The position numbers and the translations under genes were made by a program. Positions 33,589 to 42,317 of a DNA stretch of 45,871 bases are shown here, one piece after another. The first letter of the stretch is position 1, and each line of letters opens with the position of its first letter. The DNA is from Gemmatimonadota bacterium. Its GTDB lineage: Bacteria > JAAXHH01. The DNA lies in the NCBI GenBank assembly GCA_026706345.1, contig JAPOYX010000041.1, positions 9,788 through 55,658 of the forward strand, read 5' to 3'. The notes under the pieces were generated by a model. It saw only the letters and a program-made list of their open reading frames with translations, was not told where the DNA came from and searched no databases.

Positions 33589-36441
33589 CTACTCCAGCTG
33601 GGCGGCCTCGTCCGAAAGGCGCTTGAGGACGTTCTCCAGCTGCTGCAGCGAGGCCCCGTATTCGGACCAGTCGCCTGCCTGGAGATGGTCCTGTGCCTCG
33701 TCGAAATGGGTCACCGCCCGCCGGGCCAGGTCGTTCAACGTGACCCGCCGCGGCTGCGTCACGATCTGACCGTCGCTCGTTTCCGTCGTCTCCAGGGCCA
33801 GGGTCGCGCCGTCGAGCGCGAAAATGGACGCCAGGGCCTGATCCAGGGTCTCCTGCATGGCGATGCGGTTGCCGTAGGCGACGATCACCCGCTTGAGCTC
33901 GGGCAGGCCGCCCCGCGTGGACCGCTGCCGCAGGTACAGCGGCTCGATGTAGAGCAGCGATTCCTGGATCGGCACGACGATGATGTCGCCCCGGATCACC
34001 TGGGAGCCCTCCTGGTTCCAGAGGGTGAGCTCCTTCGCGATGTCGGCGTCCTGGGTGATCCTCGCCTCGATCTGCATGGGACCGAAGACCAGTTCCTGCT
34101 TAGGGAAGTTGTATACCTGGATGCGGCCGTAGAGGGGCGCGTCGCAGTGGGCGGCCATCCAGCCGATCATGTTCTCCTTGCCGGCCGGCGTGAAGGGCAG
34201 CAGGAGGAGCAGTTCTTCCTTGTCCATCTGGGCCGTCTTCATCACGGCATAGTACGGGTACACCTGCTGTTCCTGCTCGGCGTAGACCTGCTGGGGCACC
34301 GCCCACATGTCTTCCTTGTTGTAGAACACCTGGGGGTTGCGCATGTGATAGATGCGGTACATGGCAGCCTGGATGGCGAACAGGTCGCGCGGATAGCGGA
34401 TGTGGTCTTTCAGCGTCTGCGGCATCTCGCTCAGCGGCCTGAACAGCGTAGGGAAGATCTTCTGGTAGGTCCGCACCAGCGGGTCTTCCTCGTCCACCAG
34501 GTAGAAATCGGTCTCCCCCGTGTAGGCGTCGACGACCACCTTCACCGAGTTGCGGATGTAGTTGATGTTCTGCAGCGTGGGCTGGTCCTGGACGAACCGT
34601 CGCTGGGGCGGCTGGTTCAGCCCGGGGATGTCCGACTGCGGCCCGGTGCCCAGGTCGCCCGTGTCCGGCATCTGCAGAAGTCCGCTGAAACGCTGTGAGT
34701 AGGGATAAGACCCCGTGGTGGTATAGGCGTCGATCATCCAGTACAGCTTGCCGCCGGCGATGACCAGGTACGGATCGTGGTCATAGTCCAGGAACGGTGC
34801 GATGTTCTCCACCCGGCTCTGCAGGCGGCGGTAGAACATCACCTGGCTCTCGTCGACGATCAGCGGGCTGATGACGAAATTGACCTCGCTGAAATACCGG
34901 GCGAAGGCCAGGCGGCGGAAATAGGAGTTGAGTTCCACCCCGCCGTCGTCCTGGTACCGGCTGAACTTGTTCTGGTCGCCTTCCGGATAGTCGAACTCCT
35001 CCTGCGTCGTCTTAACGACCGCGTACGCGTCCATGTTCTCGCCGAAGTACAGTTCCGGCCGGCGAATGGTGAGGTCGTCGCTGATCGAAACGGGCGGGAT
35101 GTCCTTGACGTAGAGGTCCGGCAATCCTTCGGGCGTGGCCGTGTTCACCGGGCTCAGGCACAGCCCGTAGCCGTGGGTGTAGAACAGGTGGCGATTCTGC
35201 CAGGTCGGCGACGGGATCTGGTTGTAGGACAACTCCCGGGCGGCCAGCATGACCTGCCGGTACTGCCCGTCGATCAGGTACCGGTCCTCGTCCACGTTGG
35301 AGAAATCGTAATACGTCCTGATCTCCTGGAGCTGCTGGTAGGTCCGGCGCAGCGGACGCTTGTCCTGGATCTTCAGGTTGTTGATGGTCGTGATGTTGTT
35401 CTGGATGTCCCCCGCCGCGAGATTCTCCTGGATCTGGAACGGCACCTCGTCGACGCCGTCCAGTCCGTAAGCCTGCAGCGTATAGTCGATGTTATGCTGG
35501 ATATACGGCGCCTCCCGGTCGTATTCGTTGGGCGCCACCACGAAATACTGGACCAGCCCCGGATATACCGATCCGACGATCAGAGACGAGGCGATCATGC
35601 CGCCGATGGCGATGAACGGCAGGTTGCGGCGCTGCGAGCGTAGCGTCATCACGAACAGCCCGGCGCAGGCAACGGCCACGAAAAGCAGGATCCACAGGGT
35701 ATACATCCGGGCGTGCAGATCGGTATACCCCGCGCCGAAAGCGAAACCCGATTCGGAGTACAGCAGGCGGTACATGTCCAGCCGGTAGCCCCAGGCCATG
35801 AGCAGGAAGACGATGGCGCCCAGGACGCAGATGTGATTGCGTGCATAGGAGCGAATCTGGATGCCGCGCTCCTCAATGGTGACGGCGCCGCGGTAGAGGT
35901 AGTACAGGGTTACGGCGATTGCCGAGGCCACGACCAGGAGCAGCAGCCAGAACCGGACGAAATGCAGGATCGGGAGCGAGAAGACGAAGAATCCGATGTC
36001 GAGATTGAAGATCGGGTCCGCGGCCCCGAAGGCCTCCTGGTTGAAATACCGGAGCATGCCGTCCCAGTTGGCCAGGCCGATCAGCCCCATGATGGCGGAT
36101 ATGACCAGGATGCCGATGATCGTCACCACCTCGATCAGCTTCGAGGAGGAAAAAAGCTGTTCGAGTTCCGACATTTCCTCGTTGAACAGGTGCAGCTCGG
36201 TAAGGCGCGTGGAGAAGTACCGAGCCAGGTAGACGTTCACTCCGAGGCCGACCAGCGCGATCAGGCCGAAGACCAGTCCCGTGACGAACTTGGCGACGAT
36301 CGTCGTCCAGAACACGTCGTCGAAACCCAGTTGATCGAACCAGAGCATTTCGACGAAGATACTGGCCCAGAATCCACTCAGGATCCATGCGGCCAGCGCG
36401 GCGATTACTACGATGAACAGCAATGATCGGAATCTACTCAA
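33589..36441 (-). CDS. UPF0182 family large membrane protein (COG1615)
   Basis: The 950-aa protein starts at a TTG supported by AAGGAG 7 nt upstream. The N-terminal third holds about seven membrane helices, starting with LLFIVVIAALAAWILSGFW. The rest is a large extracytoplasmic domain rich in aromatic residues (VVAPNEYDREAPYIQHNI, HLFYTHGYGLCLSPVN, MIDAYTTTGSYPYSQRFSG), which is the UPF0182 signature. Function is not established for the family. Length is normal. It lies downstream of the phosphotransferase gene on the same strand. Confidence 0.93.
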   Translation of the reverse strand: MSRFRSLLFIVVIAALAAWILSGFWASIFVEMLWFDQLGFDDVFWTTIVAKFVTGLVFGLIALVGLGVNVYLARYFSTRLTELHLFNEEMSELEQLFSSSKLIEVVTIIGILVISAIMGLIGLANWDGMLRYFNQEAFGAADPIFNLDIGFFVFSLPILHFVRFWLLLLVVASAIAVTLYYLYRGAVTIEERGIQIRSYARNHICVLGAIVFLLMAWGYRLDMYRLLYSESGFAFGAGYTDLHARMYTLWILLFVAVACAGLFVMTLRSQRRNLPFIAIGGMIASSLIVGSVYPGLVQYFVVAPNEYDREAPYIQHNIDYTLQAYGLDGVDEVPFQIQENLAAGDIQNNITTINNLKIQDKRPLRRTYQQLQEIRTYYDFSNVDEDRYLIDGQYRQVMLAARELSYNQIPSPTWQNRHLFYTHGYGLCLSPVNTATPEGLPDLYVKDIPPVSISDDLTIRRPELYFGENMDAYAVVKTTQEEFDYPEGDQNKFSRYQDDGGVELNSYFRRLAFARYFSEVNFVISPLIVDESQVMFYRRLQSRVENIAPFLDYDHDPYLVIAGGKLYWMIDAYTTTGSYPYSQRFSGLLQMPDTGDLGTGPQSDIPGLNQPPQRRFVQDQPTLQNINYIRNSVKVVVDAYTGETDFYLVDEEDPLVRTYQKIFPTLFRPLSEMPQTLKDHIRYPRDLFAIQAAMYRIYHMRNPQVFYNKEDMWAVPQQVYAEQEQQVYPYYAVMKTAQMDKEELLLLLPFTPAGKENMIGWMAAHCDAPLYGRIQVYNFPKQELVFGPMQIEARITQDADIAKELTLWNQEGSQVIRGDIIVVPIQESLLYIEPLYLRQRSTRGGLPELKRVIVAYGNRIAMQETLDQALASIFALDGATLALETTETSDGQIVTQPRRVTLNDLARRAVTHFDEAQDHLQAGDWSEYGASLQQLENVLKRLSDEAAQLE

Positions 36442-36535
36442 AATATCGCTCCTTGCCCGTTGTGTTGGGGACGCTTCGCGGAATCACAGAACCCCTTTGT
36501 CCCCGGATCGGTCCTGTTTTGATCGATTTCGCCTT

Positions 36536-36620
36536 AGTGCTTTTCGTTTGTGTTTATCGCCGTAGTGTTTCCGTCAGTGTTTTTCGCTGCCGAAGGTCTC
36601 TTTGCCCCGGTGCTTTTTCG
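36536..36620 (-). repeat. Degenerate AGTGCTTTTCG repeats between phosphotransferase and UPF0182 genes
   Basis: Related units occur at 36536-36546 (AGTGCTTTTCG), 36576-36586 (AGTGTTTTTCG) and 36609-36620 (GGTGCTTTTTCG), with a weaker copy at 36563-36573. On the minus strand they make a Lys/His-rich micro-ORF right after the phosphotransferase stop. No terminator is visible in this 193-bp gap. Confidence 0.5.
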
Positions 36621-36634
36621 ATTTTGTCTTCATC

Positions 36635-37612
36635 TTAGACTTGCCTCAGTCCGGGCACGGCTATCCCGTCGTCCAGCATCATGGGACGGGCGGCCTGCCG
36701 GATTCGGGCCTTGACACCGTCGTCGGTGATGTACTTGACCTGGTTGATCCCGTCGATGCGGAAGAGCATTTCGAGACCCGCCTGTCGCAGGGCCGTCGTC
36801 TCCGTGTCGTCCTGCAACAGATCGCCCATACCGTCGGCATAGGTGCTCCAGAGCCGTTCAACGGCGTCGAAGATCCCGGCCGCGATCCTTGGATCGTTGT
36901 ACGCGTGCAGCAGGTAGTGGGCCATGATGAAGCCCGCGTCCTGGGCCGGGTGTCCGTAGTTGACGAATTCCAGGTCGAAGGTATGGATCCGCTCCTCTGC
37001 CGCGATGACGCTGGCCGTCCAGAAATCGCCGTGGAGCAGTGCCTGTTTCGTCCCCGTGAACGTCCCGGCCAACCGGCGGGCGACGCGGTTCAGTTCCGGA
37101 TCTTCGACGAAATAGAAACAATACTCGTACCTGAGGCCCTGCATGGCCTCGTTGTCGAACTGCTCGCGCAACGCCGGGTCGTCCCAGGTCCGATGGTGCA
37201 GGATCGAGAGGAACCGGCCGAGTTTGCATGCCACGGACAGGTCGATGTGCCCCCGCTCCAATTCGGTTTCCAGGGACGGACGCTTTCCCAGGTCCGACAT
37301 GACCAGGATGCGATGTGCGTCATCGAAATGGAGCACGGACGGGACGGTTCCCGCGGGGAACAGGCCATCCAGTACCCGCAGGGCCTTCGTCTCGTAGACG
37401 ATCCGGTCGGTGGTGACCTTGAGGTCCGGAAAAAGCCGCAACGCGTCCAGCGCCTGTTTCACCACGACCGACCGTTCGCCGGCGGAGACCCGCAGCACGG
37501 TATTCAGAAACCCGCCGCCCAGCCCTTCCACCGTGCAGGATCCGTCAGGCGGCAGGGGCAAAAGTTGTCTTGTGTGTACGTACTCCGCTACATTATCTTT
37601 GTCAATGTTCAT
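36635..37612 (-). CDS. Phosphotransferase (aminoglycoside phosphotransferase / methylthioribose-kinase-like)
   Basis: I start at the ATG at 37612 (MNIDKDNVAEYVHTRQLL), giving 325 aa; the longer frame upstream overlaps the divergent neighbour. The kinase core shows a Gly-rich loop (LGGGFLNTVLRV), the ATP-binding Lys in VVVKQAL, the catalytic loop LHGDFWTASVI (Asp of HGD) and the metal Asp in HTFDLEFVNYGHPAQDAG. HGD followed by TxS and the DxEF motif recall methylthioribose kinase more than antibiotic kinases. The substrate is unproven. It is divergent from the DUF2064 gene, 45 bp away. Confidence 0.82.
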   Translation of the reverse strand: MNIDKDNVAEYVHTRQLLPLPPDGSCTVEGLGGGFLNTVLRVSAGERSVVVKQALDALRLFPDLKVTTDRIVYETKALRVLDGLFPAGTVPSVLHFDDAHRILVMSDLGKRPSLETELERGHIDLSVACKLGRFLSILHHRTWDDPALREQFDNEAMQGLRYEYCFYFVEDPELNRVARRLAGTFTGTKQALLHGDFWTASVIAAEERIHTFDLEFVNYGHPAQDAGFIMAHYLLHAYNDPRIAAGIFDAVERLWSTYADGMGDLLQDDTETTALRQAGLEMLFRIDGINQVKYITDDGVKARIRQAARPMMLDDGIAVPGLRQV

Positions 37613-37657
37613 GACCAAAGTGGCGTCATCATTGCGCGATCCCCGTCGCGCCAAGCC

Positions 37658-38422
37658 ATGCCCTTCCGGCCAATGACCCCGAAACCGCCCACAGCACTCG
37701 TCCTGCTGGCCAAGTACCCCGAACCAGGCAGCGTCAAGACCCGGCTGGTCCATGGTACGGAGGAGAACGGTCACGCCGGTCTCAAGGACGTCCGCGACCG
37801 GTCAGGCCGGGCTGTCGGCCAGGACGAAGCCTACCGCCTGGCGGCCGGAATGTACCGCGCGTTCCTGGTGGACCGGTTCGCGGCGCACCGGGGACGGGAC
37901 TACGACCTCTGGCTGGCCACCTCCCAGCCCGACTATGCCGAGGCCTTTGGTTCGATTACCGGACCGGATATCAGGTATCACTTCGTATCCGGCGCCAGCC
38001 TGGGCGAGATGATGCTTGGGATCTTCGAGGATCTGCTCGGACGATACACGTACGTGCTGATCTCGGGCAGCGACCTGCCGCGCCTGGACGAAACGGTCAT
38101 CGAGCGGGTCCGCGCGTCCCTCTCATCCCACGATATTGTGCTTGTCCCGGCCCAGGACGGCGCGTACAATCTTATCGGCATGCGCAGGCCGCACAGGATA
38201 TTCGATATATCGCGCTGGAGTTCGGGATCGGAACTCGAGGAGACCGTCGCCCTGCTTCGGCAGCGTCGGATCACCCACGAGGTGCTCGACGAGTACCGTC
38301 TGCTGGACATCGATACGATCGAAGACCTGCTGCAGTTGATGCGCGGTCCCGAAACCGTGGAAGCGCCGGAAACCAATGCCTTTCTGACGGCGCTCGACGA
38401 ACGACTGGACTTCGCGGATTGA
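37658..38422 (+). CDS. DUF2064 / TIGR04282-type glycosyltransferase-like protein
   Basis: From the ATG at 37658 (or 37673) the protein reads MPFRPMTPKPPTALVLLAKYPEPGSVKTRL, the nucleotidyl/glycosyl-transferase A opening of the TIGR04282 family. ISGSDLPRLDETVIERV and VLVPAQDGAYNLIGMRRPH are the other family landmarks. Length is about 254 aa. Some relatives are annotated as arsenosugar-biosynthesis glycosyltransferases, but the family is broad. A short insert after the first helix (HGTEENGHAGLKDVRDRSG) looks unusual. The frame is open far upstream on the antisense of the phosphotransferase gene, which I treat as non-coding. Confidence 0.85.
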   Translation: MPFRPMTPKPPTALVLLAKYPEPGSVKTRLVHGTEENGHAGLKDVRDRSGRAVGQDEAYRLAAGMYRAFLVDRFAAHRGRDYDLWLATSQPDYAEAFGSITGPDIRYHFVSGASLGEMMLGIFEDLLGRYTYVLISGSDLPRLDETVIERVRASLSSHDIVLVPAQDGAYNLIGMRRPHRIFDISRWSSGSELEETVALLRQRRITHEVLDEYRLLDIDTIEDLLQLMRGPETVEAPETNAFLTALDERLDFAD

Positions 38423-38464
38423 ACCCGCGAATCAACGCCGTATATTAAACCGGGCGGGCTTCGG

Positions 38465-40000
38465 GTGTCAAGGGATTTCACCGGCAAACGGGTTACTGTG
38501 ATGGGTCTCGGCGTGTTCTCCGGCGGGGTCGCTTCGGCGAGGTATTTCGCCGCGCGGGGAGCGGACGTCACCGTCACGGATCTTTTGCCGGAGGAAGCGC
38601 TTCGAAAGTCTGTCGACGCCCTCGCCTGCTGGCCGGTCCGCTACGTGCTCGGGGAGCACCGCGAGGAGGACATCTCCGGCGCGGACCTCGTGGTCGTCGG
38701 ACCCGGTGTCCGGGACGACAGTCCGTTCCTGCAGCTGGCCCGGGAACGGGGCGTCCCGCTGACCACTGAAACGAACCTGGTCTTCGAGACCTGCCGCCGG
38801 CCGATCATCGGCATCACGGGCAGCAACGGCAAGACCACCACGACCCGCCTTATCGGCGCGCTGTACCAGGCGGTGGCCCCGGAGGCGCTGGTGGGCGGGA
38901 ACATCGGCCGGGCCGTGCTCAACGAGCTCGCGGATTGTGGCGGCGGCGCAGGTCCTGGTGGGGCGGCCGGCAGTGAGCCTGGCGGAGCGCCCGGCACCGA
39001 AGAAGCTGGGGCCGTCCAGACCGCCGGCAGTCCCGTGATCCTCGAGTTGTCCAGCTTCCAGTTGCACCGGCTGGCCTGGATCCGGCGAAGCCCCGGGCTG
39101 GCCGTGGTGACGAACCTGTCTCCCAATCATCTGGACTGGCACGGGACTTTTGATGCCTACGAGCAGGCCAAGCGGCACATCGTGCACTACCAGTCGCCGG
39201 AGGACGCGGTCGTCCTGAACGCCGATGACGAGCGGCTGCGCGATTGGGCGGCTATCTGTCCGGGACGGGTCGCCTGGTTCAGCATGGAGGGACCCGTCGA
39301 TACTGGATGTTGCCTGCGGGACGGACAGGTGGTATTTCGCGATGCCTCGGGAGAATGCGATTCGACGGGTGAACGCGGCCCATCAGGCGAACGCGATTTA
39401 GTGGGCGAATCCGGCCCGCCAGGAGAACGTGCCGTGTGTTCGGTGGACGCCCTTCGGTTGCCGGGATCGCATAACGTGGCCAACCTGCTCGCCGCCGTGA
39501 CGGCCGCGTGTCTTGGCGGGATCCCGGCATCGGTCATCCGGTATGCGATCGAGGCATTCCGCGGCGTGGAACATCGGCTGGAAGAGGTGGCTGTTATCAA
39601 CGGTGTCGGCTACTATAACGATTCGGCCTGCACCACGCCGGCGTCTACGGTCACGGCGCTCCGCGCTTTCGACGCACCGGTCGTCCTGATCGCGGGCGGG
39701 TACGATAAGGGGACGGCCTTCGACGACATGGCGTTTGAACTCGTCCGGCGCGCCAGGGCTGCCGTTTTGATCGGCGCCACGGCGGACGCGATAGATCGCG
39801 CGATACGGAAAAACGGGGCAACGACCGCGCCTGTTGTCGCCCGTTCCGACACGCTCGATGATGCCGTCCGGCAAAGCGCCAGGTTGGCGCGGCCCGGAGA
39901 CGTGGTGGTGTTGTCGCCCGGCTGCGCCAGTTACGACATGTTCACCAATTTCGAGGAACGCGGTCAGCGATTCAAGGAAGCCGTGGACGCGCTGAATTAG
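38465..40000 (+). CDS. murD: UDP-N-acetylmuramoylalanine-D-glutamate ligase
   Basis: The 511-aa protein adds D-Glu to UDP-MurNAc-L-Ala in peptidoglycan synthesis. It starts at GTG and has the Rossmann opening VTVMGLGVFSGGVASARYF, the ATP loop GITGSNGKTTTTRLIG (about residues 116-131), NLSPNHLDWHGTFDAY and FRGVEHRLEEV. It is longer than typical MurD (about 450 aa) because of two low-complexity inserts: a Gly/Ala/Pro/Glu stretch at about 158-191 and a repeated Gly-Glu-Arg/Ser stretch at about 297-322. Both sit in likely surface loops. No other mur genes lie nearby. Confidence 0.93.
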   Translation: MSRDFTGKRVTVMGLGVFSGGVASARYFAARGADVTVTDLLPEEALRKSVDALACWPVRYVLGEHREEDISGADLVVVGPGVRDDSPFLQLARERGVPLTTETNLVFETCRRPIIGITGSNGKTTTTRLIGALYQAVAPEALVGGNIGRAVLNELADCGGGAGPGGAAGSEPGGAPGTEEAGAVQTAGSPVILELSSFQLHRLAWIRRSPGLAVVTNLSPNHLDWHGTFDAYEQAKRHIVHYQSPEDAVVLNADDERLRDWAAICPGRVAWFSMEGPVDTGCCLRDGQVVFRDASGECDSTGERGPSGERDLVGESGPPGERAVCSVDALRLPGSHNVANLLAAVTAACLGGIPASVIRYAIEAFRGVEHRLEEVAVINGVGYYNDSACTTPASTVTALRAFDAPVVLIAGGYDKGTAFDDMAFELVRRARAAVLIGATADAIDRAIRKNGATTAPVVARSDTLDDAVRQSARLARPGDVVVLSPGCASYDMFTNFEERGQRFKEAVDALN

Positions 40001-40125
40001 GTGGCGGCGCTCACGTAACTAACGTAAGTAGCAGGGCAGGGACGCCTGCTGGACGACACGATTGAAGTACCGTTACGTACTGTTTGTACTGGCAACCTGA
40101 CTTGACGAATTCCGGAGGACCAGGC

Positions 40126-40977
40126 ATGGCCATTGAAACCGTTGGCGTCATCGGATGTGGGCTGATGGGATCGGGCATCACGCAGGTATGCGCCGAGGCA
40201 GGTTACCGGACAATCGTCCGCGAGGCGTCCGACGAGTTGGTTAGCGGAGGCATTGGCCGTATCGAAGGCCTCCTGTCGCGGAATGTGTCCAAAGGGAAGA
40301 TGACTGAAGACGAGAAGTCGTCCGTGCTCGGACGCATCACGGGAACGACGGACTTCGATGATCTCTCCGCGTGCGACCTGGTGATCGAGGCGGTCACCGA
40401 GAATCTCGAGACCAAGCAGGAAGTCTTCAGGACATTGGACGGTATCGCGCCGCCTGGGGCCATCCTGGCCAGCAACACTTCATCTATATCCATTACCGAG
40501 TTGGCTTCGGCTACGAACCGGCCGGAGCAGGTGCTGGGCCTTCATTTCTTCAACCCCGTGCCCGTGATGAAGCTCATCGAGATGGTCATCGGGCTGCAGA
40601 CCAGCGCGGAAACCGTGGAAGCCGCCCGGCAGTTCGGCGAATCGCTGGGCAAGCAGGTGATCCAGGTCAAGGACACGCCCGGTTTCATCGTCAACTACCT
40701 CCTCATCCCCTACCTGCTGGACGCGGTGCGCCTGGTCGAATCGGGTGTGGCCACGAAGGAGGACATCGACGCGGGCATGGTCCTGGGGTGCAGTCATCCG
40801 CTCGGGCCCCTCAAGCTGCTCGATTTCATAGGGCTGGACACCACGCTGTACATCGTGGAGGTGCTCCACGAGGCCTTCCGCACCGATCGGTATGCCGCCC
40901 CGCCCCTGCTGCGCCAGATGGTCGCCGCCGGGATGAACGGACGTAAGGCCGGCCAGGGGTTCTACACGTACGATTGA
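40126..40977 (+). CDS. 3-hydroxybutyryl-CoA / 3-hydroxyacyl-CoA dehydrogenase
   Basis: The ATG at 40126 follows GGAGG and gives 283 aa, the family's normal length. The N-terminus VGVIGCGLMGSGITQVCAEAGY is the NAD-binding motif. The catalytic His-Glu region is in LGLHFFNPVPVMKLIEMV, and VKDTPGFIVNYLLIPYL with GCSHPLGPLKLLDFIGLD marks the C-terminal dimer domain. It oxidises 3-hydroxyacyl-CoA, typically 3-hydroxybutyryl-CoA, with NAD(P). It stands alone, without beta-oxidation partners nearby. Confidence 0.93.
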   Translation: MAIETVGVIGCGLMGSGITQVCAEAGYRTIVREASDELVSGGIGRIEGLLSRNVSKGKMTEDEKSSVLGRITGTTDFDDLSACDLVIEAVTENLETKQEVFRTLDGIAPPGAILASNTSSISITELASATNRPEQVLGLHFFNPVPVMKLIEMVIGLQTSAETVEAARQFGESLGKQVIQVKDTPGFIVNYLLIPYLLDAVRLVESGVATKEDIDAGMVLGCSHPLGPLKLLDFIGLDTTLYIVEVLHEAFRTDRYAAPPLLRQMVAAGMNGRKAGQGFYTYD

Positions 40978-41009
40978 CGCGTGAGATGCCGATTTAACAG
41001 ATCACGACA

Positions 41010-41023
41010 TGTACAATTGTACA
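41010..41023. promoter_or_regulatory. Perfect 14-bp palindrome TGTACAATTGTACA
   Basis: This perfect palindrome lies in the gap between the dehydrogenase and the M24 peptidase genes, about 83 bp before the latter's start. Its symmetry and AT-rich centre fit a dimeric repressor site. No regulator gene is adjacent. Confidence 0.45.
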
Positions 41024-41105
41024 ATATCCAGTCGCAAGTGTCAGCATTGTGAGCACGATGACACAAAGTATACGACAGTACCGATCCAAAACGAGAGGCA
41101 CCCGT

Positions 41106-42245
41106 ATGACCGCATCACCCGGTAACAAGGCCGTCCTGCTCATCGCGGACAGCGAGCGCGACGCCGACATGCTGTACGCCGCAGGGCTGTTCGTGCCGGA
41201 CCCCTTCACCTTCCTTCAGGTGAACGATCGGACGACCATCATGATGAGCGACCTGGAAATCGACCGTGCACGGGCCCAGTCGAAGGTCGACGAGGTGGTG
41301 TCACTCACAGATTATTCGGATCGTGCGAAGGCGAATGGCAGTGCGGAACCGGGACTCATTGACGCCGTGTCCGTACTGCTCCGCGAGCGGGATGTACAGG
41401 GCATCAGCGTACCGAACAGCTTTCCCCTGGGCTACGCCGACCGGCTTCGGGAGCGAGGATTCGAGGTGGTGCCGAAAGAGGATCCATTCTGGGACCAGCG
41501 ACCGGTTAAAACCGACGACGAGGTGGCCGCCATCTCGGCGGTGTCCCGCCATACGGAAGACGCCCTGCGCATGGCCTTCGGCATACTCGCGGAGGCTACC
41601 GTTGAAGATGGGATTCTGTACGGTCCGGAGGGAGCGCTGACCTCTGAATACATCCGGAAGCGGATCCACGTATACCTGCTGGAACGGGACTGCATCGCCC
41701 AGCACACGATCATCGCCGGGGGCGTCCAGGGCTGCGACCCCCACAACGGGGGCTCCGGTCCGTTGCGCGCGGGCGAACCGATCATATTCGACCTGTTCCC
41801 CAAGTCTACGAAGACCGGATACTTCGCCGACATTACCCGCACCGTGGCGAAGGGTCCGGTTTCCGACACGTTCCGGCGGCTGTACGATACGGTGCTGGAA
41901 GGGCAGGAAACCGCGCTCTCGCGGGTACATGCCGGGATCGACGGCCGGGAGATCCACGGAGAAGTGGAACGGCTGTTCGAAAGCAGGGGCTACGAGACGG
42001 GCGCGAAGAACGGACGCATGCAGGGCTTCTTTCACGGCACGGGCCACGGCTTCGGCCTGGAAATCCACGAACCGCCGCGCATTTCGAAGGTGTCGCAGAC
42101 CCTCGTTGCCGGTCACGTCGTGACCGTGGAACCGGGCCTGTACTACCCCGACCTCGGCGGTGGCGTGCGGATCGAGGACAATGTGGTCGTTACGGAAAAC
42201 GGGTGTGTCAACCTGACCCGGCTGGAGAAGGTGTTCGAGGTGTAG
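41106..42245 (+). CDS. M24-family metallopeptidase (Xaa-Pro aminopeptidase-like)
   Basis: Starting at the ATG at 41106 (GAGAGG site 7-8 nt before) the protein is 379 aa. The C-terminal pita-bread domain carries the metal ligands: Asp in PIIFDLFPKSTKTGYFADITRTV (two Asp), His in GTGHGFGLEIHE, and two Glu in VTVEPGLYYPDLGGGVRIED. The N-terminal domain is a creatinase-like non-catalytic fold. Such enzymes remove N-terminal residues before proline or hydrolyse related bonds. Earlier in-frame ATG at 41049 is possible but lacks a ribosome site. Confidence 0.9.
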   Translation: MTASPGNKAVLLIADSERDADMLYAAGLFVPDPFTFLQVNDRTTIMMSDLEIDRARAQSKVDEVVSLTDYSDRAKANGSAEPGLIDAVSVLLRERDVQGISVPNSFPLGYADRLRERGFEVVPKEDPFWDQRPVKTDDEVAAISAVSRHTEDALRMAFGILAEATVEDGILYGPEGALTSEYIRKRIHVYLLERDCIAQHTIIAGGVQGCDPHNGGSGPLRAGEPIIFDLFPKSTKTGYFADITRTVAKGPVSDTFRRLYDTVLEGQETALSRVHAGIDGREIHGEVERLFESRGYETGAKNGRMQGFFHGTGHGFGLEIHEPPRISKVSQTLVAGHVVTVEPGLYYPDLGGGVRIEDNVVVTENGCVNLTRLEKVFEV

Positions 42246-42317
42246 CTAAGTTACGGCGACGTTGGTGACATTCCGCGCCAAAAAGCCTCACTTCCAGCAC
42301 CATCCTCCACGTCCGCT

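Noticed and set aside
36602-37657. 352-codon upstream extension of the DUF2064 frame
   Set aside because: It lies antisense to the phosphotransferase gene, whose kinase motifs are clear, and reads as His/Arg/Gln-rich shadow sequence.
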